From JAOUEA01 sp963821925 (GTDB taxonomy: Bacteria > Actinomycetota > UBA4738 > HRBIN12), in assembly GCA_963821925.1 (NCBI GenBank), contig CAWGFO010000009.1, positions 558,001 through 622,000 on the forward strand: a stretch of DNA of 64,000 bases, given 5' to 3'. Positions 18,459 through 27,220 of this stretch are shown one piece after another (the first letter of the stretch is position 1; each line of letters begins with the position of its first letter). The notes under the pieces were generated by a model. It worked only from the letters and a program-made list of their open reading frames with translations, did not search any database and was not told the origin of the DNA. The position numbers were made by a program, and so were the translations under genes.

Positions 18459-19472
18459 CGAAACCCCGGCGGCTCCCCCGCGAGGAGCGGAGGCCGCGTG
18501 GGCTCCGCCGGCATCGTGACCGCCGGCCGCATCGGCCCCGGCCGCCGGGCCCGGCCCGAACCGTTCCCAGATCGCGACGTTCAGCCCGATCCCCCAGATC
18601 GCGAGCCGCGCGATCAGGAAGAGCCACCCGAGGATCACCGTGGCGATCCCGAGCGACCCGTACAGGTCGTCGACGCGGTCGAGCTTGTCGGCGAAGTACA
18701 CGGTCGTGGCGAGCGCGAGCAGCTGCACGCCGACCCCCACCAGGACGGCGCCCGGGCCCTGCCACCACCACGGCGCTCGCGGGTCGTGCGGCAGGAGGAA
18801 GAACGCCCAGCACATGATGCCGACGAGTCCCGCGGTGGTGAGGAGACGCGTCAGCAGCGTGGTCACGATCCCGCCGGCCCATAGGTGGCCCACGAGGGTC
18901 TGGATCGTGATCGAGATCAACGCCAGCCCCAGGAACGCGAGCGCCGCGCGCGTCGAGTTCCATCTCCGTGGCCGGGCCCGCCACAGGAGCGACGAGGCGA
19001 CCCGGAGACCGCGTGCCGCCCCGGCGCTCGCCCACAGCAGGAAGGCCGTGCCGAACAGCGCAAGCCAGAGCCCACCCGTCTGGGACGCCTGCACGCCCTG
19101 GGCTACCGTCGCGGCCACGACGGCGCTCAGCCCGGAATCGCGTGCGACCTCCGAGGCGCTCTCGTTCGAGTAGTCGGTCGCGACCCCCAGCACCGAGACG
19201 GCGACGAGGGCCGCCGGCAAGAGCCACAGGAACAATCGGAACGCGATACCACCCGCGAGCAGCCCACCGGCCGCGCTCGTGTCGCGGTTCCACGCGTCGA
19301 TCAGGACGTTGAGGGCGGCGCCCACCTTGGAACGCTCAACCCGCCGCTCCTCGACCCAGCCGGTCGCCCGCTCGCGCGTCTGATCGACGCGCTCGCGGAG
19401 CGCGTCGGAACGCTCGCGCAGCGCCTCGGTCCGGGAGGGCTTCGCCGGCTGCGGCTCGTCGGGCTCGGCCAT
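18456..19472 (-). CDS. YihY/virulence-factor BrkB family membrane protein
   Basis: The 338-residue protein has a charged N-terminal helix (about 10-50) and six hydrophobic segments typical of the YihY/BrkB family. It also carries the family's GGIAFRLFLWLLP-type segment near residue 75. The old name ribonuclease BN for this family is incorrect, and the true function is unknown. A TAGGCT lies nine bases upstream of the ATG. The gene and the next one are inserted between clpX and valS, which are close neighbours in Streptomyces. Confidence 0.85.
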   Translation of the reverse strand: MAEPDEPQPAKPSRTEALRERSDALRERVDQTRERATGWVEERRVERSKVGAALNVLIDAWNRDTSAAGGLLAGGIAFRLFLWLLPAALVAVSVLGVATDYSNESASEVARDSGLSAVVAATVAQGVQASQTGGLWLALFGTAFLLWASAGAARGLRVASSLLWRARPRRWNSTRAALAFLGLALISITIQTLVGHLWAGGIVTTLLTRLLTTAGLVGIMCWAFFLLPHDPRAPWWWQGPGAVLVGVGVQLLALATTVYFADKLDRVDDLYGSLGIATVILGWLFLIARLAIWGIGLNVAIWERFGPGPAAGADAAGGHDAGGAHAASAPRGGAAGVS

Positions 19473-19510
19473 ACGGGTCGAAGCCTACGCCGCGGTCGCC
19501 GGCGTGCCCG

Positions 19511-20884
19511 TCAGGCGCCCGGTGGCTCGGCCTCGGTGTCGGGGTCGGCGGAGGCCGAGTCGGCGATCCGCCACACGGCCAGGGCGTACAGGCCCCCGAG
19601 GATCACGATCGCGAGGAAGGAGCCCCATCCGCCCCCGAGCACGAGCAGCGCGAGGACGGCCACGGCCGCGCCCCCCATGAGCAGGGCGTCGCGATGCAGG
19701 GTCACCCAGGTCGCCGCCGCCGTGCGGTCGGCGCCCTTGGCCGCGCTCACGAGGGCCGCGAACAGATCGCGCACCCAGGTCCGCAGGCGGACCGCCCACG
19801 GGTACGGGCCCGTCAGGAGAGCGACCACGATCACGAGGAGCGTGATCGCGAGCATCCATCCCGTGTAGCGCAAGAGGGTGCCGAGCACCGCGTCGACCAC
19901 GGATCTGGCCGCGGCCTGGTTCTCGGGCTTCGCGCTGTCCACGACCTGGTTCCCGCCGGCGATCGCCGCCCTGCGCTCGATCACGAGGACGACCGTCCAC
20001 GCGGTCATGATCTGGATCAGCGTCCGGCGTCGCCGGGTGGACAGCCACAGGGCCCCGATCGTCGCGAGGAGCAGGAGGATCACGGCCGCCAACAGCCCGC
20101 GCTGGGCGAGGCTCACGCCGTCCTGGATCGGTGCGAGCACGGTTTGGTCGAGCACCTTGATCTGGCCGAACGCCTCGGGGAGGTCGATCCCGGTCGCGGA
20201 CTCGATCTTCGCGATCGCCTCCTGGGGGATCTCCTGCAGATCGATCGTGGGGATCGTCACCGGCCGGCCAAGCAGGTCGGTGGCGATCGTCGATACCTGG
20301 GCCAACGCCTTGCTGATGATCGGCAGGAGGTTGATCACGACGGCGCCCTGCACCACCGAGATCGAATCAGGGGTGTCCCCGTTCAGCACGGCCTTGACGC
20401 CCTGCTGGGCGAGTCGGTTCGCCGAGATCCACAGGTCGGCGAACGTCTGGGTGGCGATCAGCGTCTGCACCTGCTCCTGCACGAAGCCCTGGATCGAGGT
20501 CGCGATCGGCCCGGCAAGGAAGACGAGCCGGGGCGCCTTGTCCTGGAGCGCCGTCGAGAGACGTTCCTGGACCCCGAGCGCCTCGAACACCGACGTCGTG
20601 ATCGTGCGGGCCAGGTACTCCTGCACCGCGGGATCGCTGGGGAGCGGCGTCACGGTGGCCACGTACCGGTCGGTGTCGCCGAGCGTGCGCCGGACCCACG
20701 TGCCGGGCACGGCCAGCGAGAACGCGAGCACCGACACGATCACCAGGATCACCGTGAAGACGCGCCGTGTCCGCTGGCGTTTCGCGGGACGGTCCTCGAG
20801 CGCCGCGACCTGGGCGGCCAACGCGTCGCGCTCGGCCTTCAGCTCTGCCAGCTCCGCCTCGGTCGCTTCCTCGTTCGATGACAT
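19511..20884 (-). CDS. Multi-pass membrane protein with N-terminal coiled coil
   Basis: I do not recognise a named family. The 457 residues begin with a predicted coiled coil (about 5-35, rich in E, A and L), a basic patch, and a first membrane segment (about 43-65). A long extracytoplasmic stretch of some 200 residues follows, then four or five membrane segments between about 270 and 445. An AAGGG site before the ATG at 20884 decides the start over an upstream candidate at 20947. Hypothetical, but clearly coding. Confidence 0.7.
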   Translation of the reverse strand: MSSNEEATEAELAELKAERDALAAQVAALEDRPAKRQRTRRVFTVILVIVSVLAFSLAVPGTWVRRTLGDTDRYVATVTPLPSDPAVQEYLARTITTSVFEALGVQERLSTALQDKAPRLVFLAGPIATSIQGFVQEQVQTLIATQTFADLWISANRLAQQGVKAVLNGDTPDSISVVQGAVVINLLPIISKALAQVSTIATDLLGRPVTIPTIDLQEIPQEAIAKIESATGIDLPEAFGQIKVLDQTVLAPIQDGVSLAQRGLLAAVILLLLATIGALWLSTRRRRTLIQIMTAWTVVLVIERRAAIAGGNQVVDSAKPENQAAARSVVDAVLGTLLRYTGWMLAITLLVIVVALLTGPYPWAVRLRTWVRDLFAALVSAAKGADRTAAATWVTLHRDALLMGGAAVAVLALLVLGGGWGSFLAIVILGGLYALAVWRIADSASADPDTEAEPPGA

Positions 20885-20999
20885 CGGAGACCCTTCGCTC
20901 GGTTGGGTGCACGCTAGCCGATGGTCGGGATGCTTGCCCTGGACCATCCGTACGGCATCGCGGGGGACCCTGTCATCACCCGCTCTGGGTGATGGGAGG
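20885..20999. other. Intergenic gap between clpX and membrane-protein gene
   Basis: This 115-base stretch lies between the end of clpX and the start of the membrane-protein gene, both on the minus strand. It holds the Shine-Dalgarno site of that gene. I see no further gene or clear terminator in it. Confidence 0.4.
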
Positions 21000-22268
21000 T
21001 CAGGCGGAGCGCTCTTCGCGCTTGGCGCGCTTGGACGGCGCCTCGCGCGGGACGAGCGTGGGGTTCACGCCGCCGAGGACGACGTCGCCGTCGATCAGGC
21101 ACTTCGTGACGTCCTCGCGGGAGGGCAGCTCGTACATCACGTTGAGCAGGACCTCTTCCATGATCGCGCGGAGACCGCGAGCGCCGGTGCCGCGCAGGAT
21201 CGCCTGCTCGGCGATCGCGCGCATCGCCCCATCGTCGAACTCGAGCTCCACCCCGTCGAACTCGAAGAAGCGCTGGTACTGCTTCACGAGCGCGTTCTTC
21301 GGCTGGGTGAGGATGTCGACGAGCGCGTCCTCGTCGAGGTTGTCGACGCTGGTGATCACCGGGAGGCGGCCGACGAACTCGGGGATCAGCCCGTACTTCA
21401 GGAGGTCTTCGGGGAGGACCTTGCCCAGGACCTCGCCGAGCTCCTTGTCGTCGGTGCGGCGGATCTCGGCGTTGAAGCCGATCCCCTGGTTGCCCGTGCG
21501 GCTCTCGATGATCTTGTCGAGCCCCGCGAACGCCCCGCCGCAGATGAACAGGATGTTCGTGGTGTCGATCTGGATGAACTCCTGGTGCGGGTGCTTGCGG
21601 CCGCCCTGGGGCGGCACGGAGGCCTGGGTGCCCTCGAGGATCTTCAGGAGGGCCTGCTGCACGCCCTCGCCGCTGACGTCTCGGGTGATCGACGGGTTCT
21701 CGCTCTTGCGGGCGATCTTGTCGATCTCGTCGATGTAGATGATGCCGGTCTCGGCCTTCTTGACGTCGTAGTCGGCGGCCTGGATCAGCTTCAGCAGGAT
21801 GTTCTCGACGTCCTCGCCGACGTAGCCCGCCTCGGTCAGCGCGGTGGCGTCGGCGATCGCGAACGGCACGTTCAGCATGCGGGCCAGGGTCTGCGCGAGG
21901 TAGGTCTTCCCGCAGCCGGTGGGACCCAGGATCATGATGTTCGACTTCTGGAGCTCGACCTCGGAATCCTTCGCGCCGACCTGGATCCGCTTGTAGTGGT
22001 TGTAGACGGCGACCGAGAGGACCTTCTTGGCCCGGTCCTGCCCGACCACGTACTCGTCGAGGAACTGGTAGATCTCCTGCGGCTTGGGCAGCTCGTCGAG
22101 TTTCAGCTCGGTGGTCTCGGAGAGCTCCTCCTCGATGATCTCGTTGCAGAGGTCGATGCACTCGTCGCAGATGTACACGCCGGGGCCGGCGATGAGCTTC
22201 TTGACCTGCTTCTGGCTCTTCCCGCAGAACGAGCACTTCAGCAGGTCCGAATCGCCGAACTTCGCCAC
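21000..22268 (-). CDS. clpX: ATP-dependent Clp protease unfoldase ClpX
   Basis: ClpX unfolds tagged proteins and feeds them to ClpP. It has 422 residues with the N-terminal zinc-binding domain (C12, C15, C34, C37), Walker A GPTGCGKT, Walker B IIYIDEIDK, the IGF-like ClpP-docking region and the sensor-2 GARGLR motif. The sequence is intact, unlike the neighbouring clpP. It is 64 bases downstream of clpP. Confidence 0.97.
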   Translation of the reverse strand: MAKFGDSDLLKCSFCGKSQKQVKKLIAGPGVYICDECIDLCNEIIEEELSETTELKLDELPKPQEIYQFLDEYVVGQDRAKKVLSVAVYNHYKRIQVGAKDSEVELQKSNIMILGPTGCGKTYLAQTLARMLNVPFAIADATALTEAGYVGEDVENILLKLIQAADYDVKKAETGIIYIDEIDKIARKSENPSITRDVSGEGVQQALLKILEGTQASVPPQGGRKHPHQEFIQIDTTNILFICGGAFAGLDKIIESRTGNQGIGFNAEIRRTDDKELGEVLGKVLPEDLLKYGLIPEFVGRLPVITSVDNLDEDALVDILTQPKNALVKQYQRFFEFDGVELEFDDGAMRAIAEQAILRGTGARGLRAIMEEVLLNVMYELPSREDVTKCLIDGDVVLGGVNPTLVPREAPSKRAKREERSA

Positions 22269-22332
22269 CGCGCCGCCTCTCTCCTCGATGAACCGAACGA
22301 CCGGGCCCTATCGGGACCCGGCCGCTTGGATG

Positions 22333-22969
22333 TTACGCCCCGTTCGAGCTCGCCGCTGCAAGTTCGGCCGTGATCCCGCGATGGGAGATGATCTCGTCGA
22401 TGATCCCGTATTCCTTGGATTCATCGGCCGTGAGGATGAAGTCACGGTCGGTGTCCTTGGTGACCTTCTCGACGTCCTGGCCCGTGTGCATCGAGATCAG
22501 CTGCTCGAGGAGCTTGCCGGTAGCGCGTGATCTCCTTGGCCTGGATCTCGATGTCGACCGCCTGGCCCTGCGCGCCGCCGTGCGGCTGGTGCAGCAGGAC
22601 GCGGGCGTGCGGCAGGGCGTAGCGCTTGCCCTTGGCCCCGGCCAGCAACAGGAACGCCGCGAACGAGGCCGCCTGTCCCATCACGATCGTGGACACGTCG
22701 GGCTTGATGAACTGCATCGTGTCGTAGATCGCGAAGCCTGACGCCACCTCGCCGCCGGGCGAGTTGATGTACAGGTGGATGTCCTTCTCCGGGTCCTCGG
22801 ACTCCAGGTGGAGGAGCTGCGCCATCACGAGGTTCGCGACCGCGTCGTCGATCGGCGTGCCCAGGAAGACGATGCGCTCCTTCAGCAGGCGCGAGTAGAT
22901 GTCGAACGAGCGCTCGCCGCGACTCGTCTGCTCGATCACGACGGGAACCATGTAGCTCTGCGGGTTCAT
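22333..22969 (-). pseudogene. clpP: ClpP protease subunit, single-base frameshift
   Basis: ClpP is the serine protease chamber of ClpXP. The first frame carries S102 in MGQAAS and H127 in LLHQPHGG, then goes astray after R151. Skipping the base at 22516 restores the family sequence: the second frame encodes KLLEQLISMHTGQD, then DTDRDF with the catalytic aspartate, and ends at 22333. The repaired protein is about 210 residues, the normal length. Only one clpP is present, whereas Streptomyces has a clpP1-clpP2 pair here. An essential-type gene broken by one base between intact tig and clpX suggests a sequence error. As written, the catalytic aspartate is lost. Confidence 0.88.
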
Positions 22970-22978
22970 GCGGACTCC

Positions 22979-24355
22979 TTACGCGTTCGCGGGCTCGTCG
23001 TCGGACGAAGCCTCGGCCACATCGGCCTCGGCGCCCGCCTCCGGGCTCTCGGTTTGGGTCTCGGTCTCGATATCGGCATGCTCGACCAGGAGGTCGAGTG
23101 CCTTGCCTCTGATGATATCGCCGGCCAACGTCACGATCTGACCGCTTCGGTCGAGCTGTTTCGCCAGCTCCTTCGGCTCGCGGTCGTACGCCTGGGCCAG
23201 CTGGGCGATCTCGGCGCCGATCTCGTCGGCCGTCACCTCGAGGTTCTCGGAGCGGGCGATCCCCTCCAGCACGAGATCGGACGTGATCGCGCGCACCGCG
23301 TGGTCGCGCGAGTCCTCGCGCAGCCGCGCCTCGTCCCAGCCCTGCGCCTCGAGCAGCTGATCGATCGTGAGGCCGGCCCGCTCGGCGCGCTCCTTCGCGT
23401 GCGCCACGCGGTGGTCGGTCTCGTCCTCGACGAGCGATTCCGGCAGGTCGACCTCGACCGTGTCGATCATCGCCTGCAGCGCGCGGTCCCGGACGACGCC
23501 TTCGGCCTCGCGTTCCTTCAGCTCGCCGAGCCGGGTGCGCAGGTCGTCACGGAGCTGGTCGATCGTGTCGAACTCCGAAGCGGTCTTGGCGAACCCGTCG
23601 TCGGGTTCGGGGAGGATCCGCGCCTTCACGTCCTTCACGAGGATCGTCATGTCGGCATCCTTGCCGGCCAGCTCCTCACCCGCGCTCGGGGTGATCTCCT
23701 CGGAGACCTTCAAGATGTCGCCGGCCTTCTTGCCGACGATCTCGGCGTCGAGCGTCGGCCCGAACTCGCCCGAGCCGACGAAATAGAGGTAGTCGGTGCG
23801 CGCGAGCCCGTCGACCTCCTCGCCGTCGGCCGTGGCCTTCACGTCGATCGTGGCGAAGTCGCCGTCCTGCACGGGACGCTCGGCGGGCTCCAGCTCGGCG
23901 AAGCGCTCACGCAGCCGGTTCACCCAGTCGTCGACCTCCTGGTCGGTGACCTCGGTGGAGGGCCTCATGACCTTCACGCCCTTGTAGTCGGCCTCGGTGA
24001 GCTCCAGGCGCGGGCGCACCTCGACCACCGCGGTGAAGACCAGCGGCCGGTCCACGTCGAACCCGTCGTCGAGATCGATCTCGGGGTCGCTGATCGGCGC
24101 GAGGTCTTCATCGCTGATCGCCTGGCGGTAATAGGTGGGCACGGCCGCCTGGATGAACTCGTCGCGCACGACGTCGGCCCCGATCTGGGCGTCGATGATC
24201 TGCTTGGGGATCTTCCCCTTGCGGAAGCCCGGGATCTTGACCTGGTTCGCGATGCTCCGGTAGGCGGCGTCGAGGTCCTTGGCGTATTCGTCGGCCGGGA
24301 CCTCGATCGTGAGCTTGACGGTGTGCTTCTCGGTGGTTTCGACGGTGGTCTGCAT
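22979..24355 (-). CDS. tig: Trigger factor, ribosome-associated chaperone
   Basis: Trigger factor binds nascent chains at the ribosome exit. The 458 residues contain the ribosome-docking motif PGFRKGK near residue 45, a PPIase domain in the middle (about 160-245) and a helical C-terminal chaperone domain ending in an acidic tail. It is followed after nine bases by clpP. A TAGCCT nine bases upstream of the ATG is the likely -10 box. Confidence 0.96.
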   Translation of the reverse strand: MQTTVETTEKHTVKLTIEVPADEYAKDLDAAYRSIANQVKIPGFRKGKIPKQIIDAQIGADVVRDEFIQAAVPTYYRQAISDEDLAPISDPEIDLDDGFDVDRPLVFTAVVEVRPRLELTEADYKGVKVMRPSTEVTDQEVDDWVNRLRERFAELEPAERPVQDGDFATIDVKATADGEEVDGLARTDYLYFVGSGEFGPTLDAEIVGKKAGDILKVSEEITPSAGEELAGKDADMTILVKDVKARILPEPDDGFAKTASEFDTIDQLRDDLRTRLGELKEREAEGVVRDRALQAMIDTVEVDLPESLVEDETDHRVAHAKERAERAGLTIDQLLEAQGWDEARLREDSRDHAVRAITSDLVLEGIARSENLEVTADEIGAEIAQLAQAYDREPKELAKQLDRSGQIVTLAGDIIRGKALDLLVEHADIETETQTESPEAGAEADVAEASSDDEPANA

Positions 24356-24417
24356 GTTGGGTTCAGGCTACCGGAGAACCGGGGCCACGACGGGCGCCGA
24401 CGCGCCGTCGTCGCAGG

Positions 24418-24423
24418 TAGGCT
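24418..24423 (+). promoter_or_regulatory. -10 box TAGGCT of leaderless phosphatase gene
   Basis: TAGGCT is seven bases before the ATG at 24431. The divergent tig promoter lies about 40 bases away, so the two promoters share this short gap. Confidence 0.6.
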
Positions 24424-24430
24424 GCGCTGC

Positions 24431-25195
24431 ATGTACGAGCACGAACGGTCGTTCGCCGCGGGCCTCGCCGATCGGGCGGCCACGATCGGGATGAGCATCT
24501 TCCGGCACGACGTCGTGCGCGTGACGCTCAAGGCCGACCTGACCCCGGTCACGCAGGCCGACACGCAGATCGAGGCGATGGTGCGCGGGCAGATCGCATC
24601 GGCGTTCCCCGACGATCGGGTGCTCGGCGAGGAGGAGGGCGGCGATGCGAGCGGCGACGGCCGGGTGTGGATCGTCGACCCGATCGACGCCACGGCGAAC
24701 TTCGCCCGCGGGATCCCGATCTGGGCGACGTTGATCGCGCTGCAGGTCGACGGCGAGCAGGTTCTGGGCCTCGTGAACGCGCCGGCGCTCGGCGAGCGGT
24801 ACGAGGCGGTGGCCGGAGGCGGCGCGACCTGCAACGGCGACTCGATCCGGGTGAGCGCCGAGTCGGCGCTCGCCCGGTCCCAGCTGCTGTTCGCCGGGCT
24901 CGGCGAGTGGAACGAGGGACCGCTCGGCGAGCGCGTACGCGCGACGTTGTCCGAGGCCCACCGCACGCGAGGGCTCGGCGACTTCTGGGGCCACACGCTG
25001 GTGGCCCGCGGGAGCGCCGAGGCGATGATCGAGCCCCAGCTGTCGCTCTGGGACTACGCGGCGCTGGTGCCGATCGTGCGAGAGGCGGGGGGCCGCATGA
25101 CCGCGATCGACGGCGGGCCGCTCCGGCACGGCGGGAGCGTGCTCACCACGAACGGCGTGATGCACGACGAGCTGGTCGCCCGACTCTCCTTCTAA
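24431..25195 (+). CDS. Inositol monophosphatase-family phosphatase
   Basis: The 254 residues form a metal-dependent sugar-phosphatase fold. Metal-site motifs are visible: GEEEGG near residue 65, DPIDATANF near residue 85 and WDYAAL near residue 210. Members hydrolyse myo-inositol-1-phosphate, histidinol phosphate or related compounds, and the motifs do not separate these. The ATG at 24431 is preceded by a -10 box and no Shine-Dalgarno site. The stop overlaps that of the convergent kinase gene by a few bases. Confidence 0.87.
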   Translation: MYEHERSFAAGLADRAATIGMSIFRHDVVRVTLKADLTPVTQADTQIEAMVRGQIASAFPDDRVLGEEEGGDASGDGRVWIVDPIDATANFARGIPIWATLIALQVDGEQVLGLVNAPALGERYEAVAGGGATCNGDSIRVSAESALARSQLLFAGLGEWNEGPLGERVRATLSEAHRTRGLGDFWGHTLVARGSAEAMIEPQLSLWDYAALVPIVREAGGRMTAIDGGPLRHGGSVLTTNGVMHDELVARLSF

Positions 25196-26172
25196 CCCTC
25201 CGGCCCCAGGAAGCGTTCGATCTTCTTCGCGTAGCGCTCGATGTCCTCGGGTGCCTGCGCCCGGTAGGCGGGGTCGTGGTCCTGGACCTGGTAGTTCGCG
25301 AGCATCAGGCAGCGGTCGGCCGCGAACGTCGCGATCTCGCCGGGCTCACGTTCGGGCCAAGGGGCGACCCGCTCGTACCCCTCGCGGAACGCGTCGGCGA
25401 GGTCCTCGAACCCGTCGCGGCCCTCGAGCGCGAACCAGGTGATCCCGAGATCCTGGACCGGCCAACCGACCAACGAGTCGTCGAAGTCGAGGACGCCGAC
25501 GGTCGATCCGTCGACGAACAGGTTCTCGTCGTGGAGGTCGGCGTGGATCATCCGCGGCGGCTCGACGGCCTGCAGCCGATCGATCGCGGCCCGGGAGGCC
25601 TCGCGCGCTCGGTGCATGAGGGCGCGCTCCCTCGGCGGGAGGATCGGCTCGTACTCGTCATCGAACAGCACGATCGGCTCCTCGAACGGGAAGGGCGTGT
25701 CCCAGATCCGCGAACCCGAGGGGATCGGGAACGTGCGGGCGTGCTCGTGGAGCCGCGCGGCCGCCTCGCCCGCCGCCGCGAGGTTCGGCTCGGTGAGGTG
25801 ATCGATCAGCGGCTCGCCGTCGAGCCAGTGGAAGACGGCGCACATCCTTGAGCCGTCGAGGCCGTCGGCGGTCGCCTCGACGACGAGGGAGCCGTCGCGG
25901 GCCGCGACCGGCGCGGGCACGCGCACCGCGGTATCCCTCGCCAACGCATCGAGCCAGCGCATCTCGGCGTCGACCTGAGCGCGCGTGCGCTTGTCCGGCA
26001 GGTTGACGCGCACCGCGCGCCGGTCGCCGTCGCGGAGGTCGACGCGGAAGACGCCGTTCCAGTCGTTCGTGATGAGCGAGACGTTCGTGACGTCCAGGTC
26101 GTACGCGAGGAGGGCGGCCTCGGCGACCCGCCGGAGGGCCTCGGCCGAGCGGTCGACGTCGCCCGCGCTCAC
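25192..26172 (-). CDS. Aminoglycoside phosphotransferase/homoserine kinase-like kinase
   Basis: This 326-residue protein is a small-molecule kinase of the APH/choline-kinase fold. It has the catalytic loop HADLHDEN (H-x-D-x-x-x-x-N) near residue 210 and the metal motif DFDDS about 20 residues later. The substrate is unknown. The family includes SrkA-like and fructosamine or choline kinases. The GTG at 26172 overlaps the stop of the upstream ornithine cyclodeaminase-family gene by four bases, so the two form an operon. Confidence 0.82.
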   Translation of the reverse strand: MSAGDVDRSAEALRRVAEAALLAYDLDVTNVSLITNDWNGVFRVDLRDGDRRAVRVNLPDKRTRAQVDAEMRWLDALARDTAVRVPAPVAARDGSLVVEATADGLDGSRMCAVFHWLDGEPLIDHLTEPNLAAAGEAAARLHEHARTFPIPSGSRIWDTPFPFEEPIVLFDDEYEPILPPRERALMHRAREASRAAIDRLQAVEPPRMIHADLHDENLFVDGSTVGVLDFDDSLVGWPVQDLGITWFALEGRDGFEDLADAFREGYERVAPWPEREPGEIATFAADRCLMLANYQVQDHDPAYRAQAPEDIERYAKKIERFLGPEG

Positions 26173-27137
26173 AGCTCGATCCGGTCGCCGGCGGTCGCGG
26201 GCGCGTTCGCCATCACGACGTTCGCGGCCGCGACGTCCAGGACGCCGAGGCCGGTGAGATCGCAGACGGTGAGCTGGTCGTCGCTGGCACGACCGCGTGC
26301 CTCCCCCGCACAGATCGCGCCGAGCTCGATCGCATGACCGGCCTCGGCCGGCGCGTGCTGCAGCTCCCCGAGCCGCGCGCACTGGTCCCGCGAGTCGACG
26401 ACGAGGAGGTCGGCGTCCTCGAGGATCGCGGGGTCGAGCTCCTGCTTGCCGGCGCCGTCGGAGCCGAGCGCCGTGACATGGGCGCCGGGCGCGAGCCAGG
26501 CGCGCTCGACGAGCGGCTCGCGCGCCGCGGTGCACGTGATCACGATGTCGGCATCCTCGACGGCGGCGCGGACGCTGTCGGCCCGCATGACGTCGGCGTC
26601 GTGCCGCGCGCGGAGGTCGTCGACGCACCGGTCGGCGTGCGCTGGATCGCGGCCCCACACCCGGACGTGCGCGAACCCTGGCCGGACGACCGCGAGCGCG
26701 TCGAGCTGTTGCCGGGCCTGGCCGCCCGTGCCGATCACGGCGACGGTCAATGGGGCGCTCGGGGCCAGGTGACGGGCGGCCACCCCCCCGGCCGCTCCCG
26801 TCCGCAGGTCGGTGATGAACCCGTTGTCGAGCAGGAGGGCGGCCGGCGAGCCGTCGCGCGCGTCGAAGACGACGACCATCCCGTCGATCGCGGGCGGATC
26901 GAGCGCGTAGAACCCGCTCGCGGCCTTGACGGCGTAGTACGGCGCGCCGTGCAGGTGGCCGGCCTTGATGTGGATCTCGCCCTCGGCCTCGGGCACGTCG
27001 AGATGGATCACGGACGGCAACTCGGCGCCGCCGGTCGCGTAGGCCGCGAACGCGTGCTCGCAGGCGTCGATGCACGCCCCCATGTCGAGCGCGGCGCGCA
27101 CGTCGGATTCGCGGAGGATCCGCACGGTCCCGGTCAC
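26169..27137 (-). CDS. Ornithine cyclodeaminase/mu-crystallin family protein
   Basis: The 322-residue protein has the family's Rossmann motif GTGGQARQQ, an ITCTAAREPL segment and the signature DLTGLGVLDVAAA near the C terminus. Members are NAD(P)-dependent ornithine cyclodeaminases, alanine dehydrogenases or imine reductases, and the substrate is open here. The frame is open to 27209. The GTG at 27137 fits the domain start and has a TACGCT box seven bases upstream. It is translationally coupled to the downstream kinase. Confidence 0.85.
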   Translation of the reverse strand: MTGTVRILRESDVRAALDMGACIDACEHAFAAYATGGAELPSVIHLDVPEAEGEIHIKAGHLHGAPYYAVKAASGFYALDPPAIDGMVVVFDARDGSPAALLLDNGFITDLRTGAAGGVAARHLAPSAPLTVAVIGTGGQARQQLDALAVVRPGFAHVRVWGRDPAHADRCVDDLRARHDADVMRADSVRAAVEDADIVITCTAAREPLVERAWLAPGAHVTALGSDGAGKQELDPAILEDADLLVVDSRDQCARLGELQHAPAEAGHAIELGAICAGEARGRASDDQLTVCDLTGLGVLDVAAANVVMANAPATAGDRIEL

Positions 27138-27144
27138 GTCGTGG

Positions 27145-27150
27145 AGCGTA
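27145..27150 (-). promoter_or_regulatory. -10 box TACGCT of leaderless ocd-like gene
   Basis: On the minus strand TACGCT lies seven bases before the GTG at 27137, with no Shine-Dalgarno site. It decides that start over upstream candidates. Confidence 0.55.
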
Positions 27151-27220
27151 GCGGGCTCGCGTCGGCCCGATACGGGGATCGGTCGACGTTTCGCCGCAGG
27201 ATGCGGCAAGCTCGTGGACG

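Noticed and set aside
22370..22741. Plus-strand open frame over the clpP 3' end
   Set aside because: It is antisense to ClpP sequence that reads well once the frameshift at 22516 is skipped.
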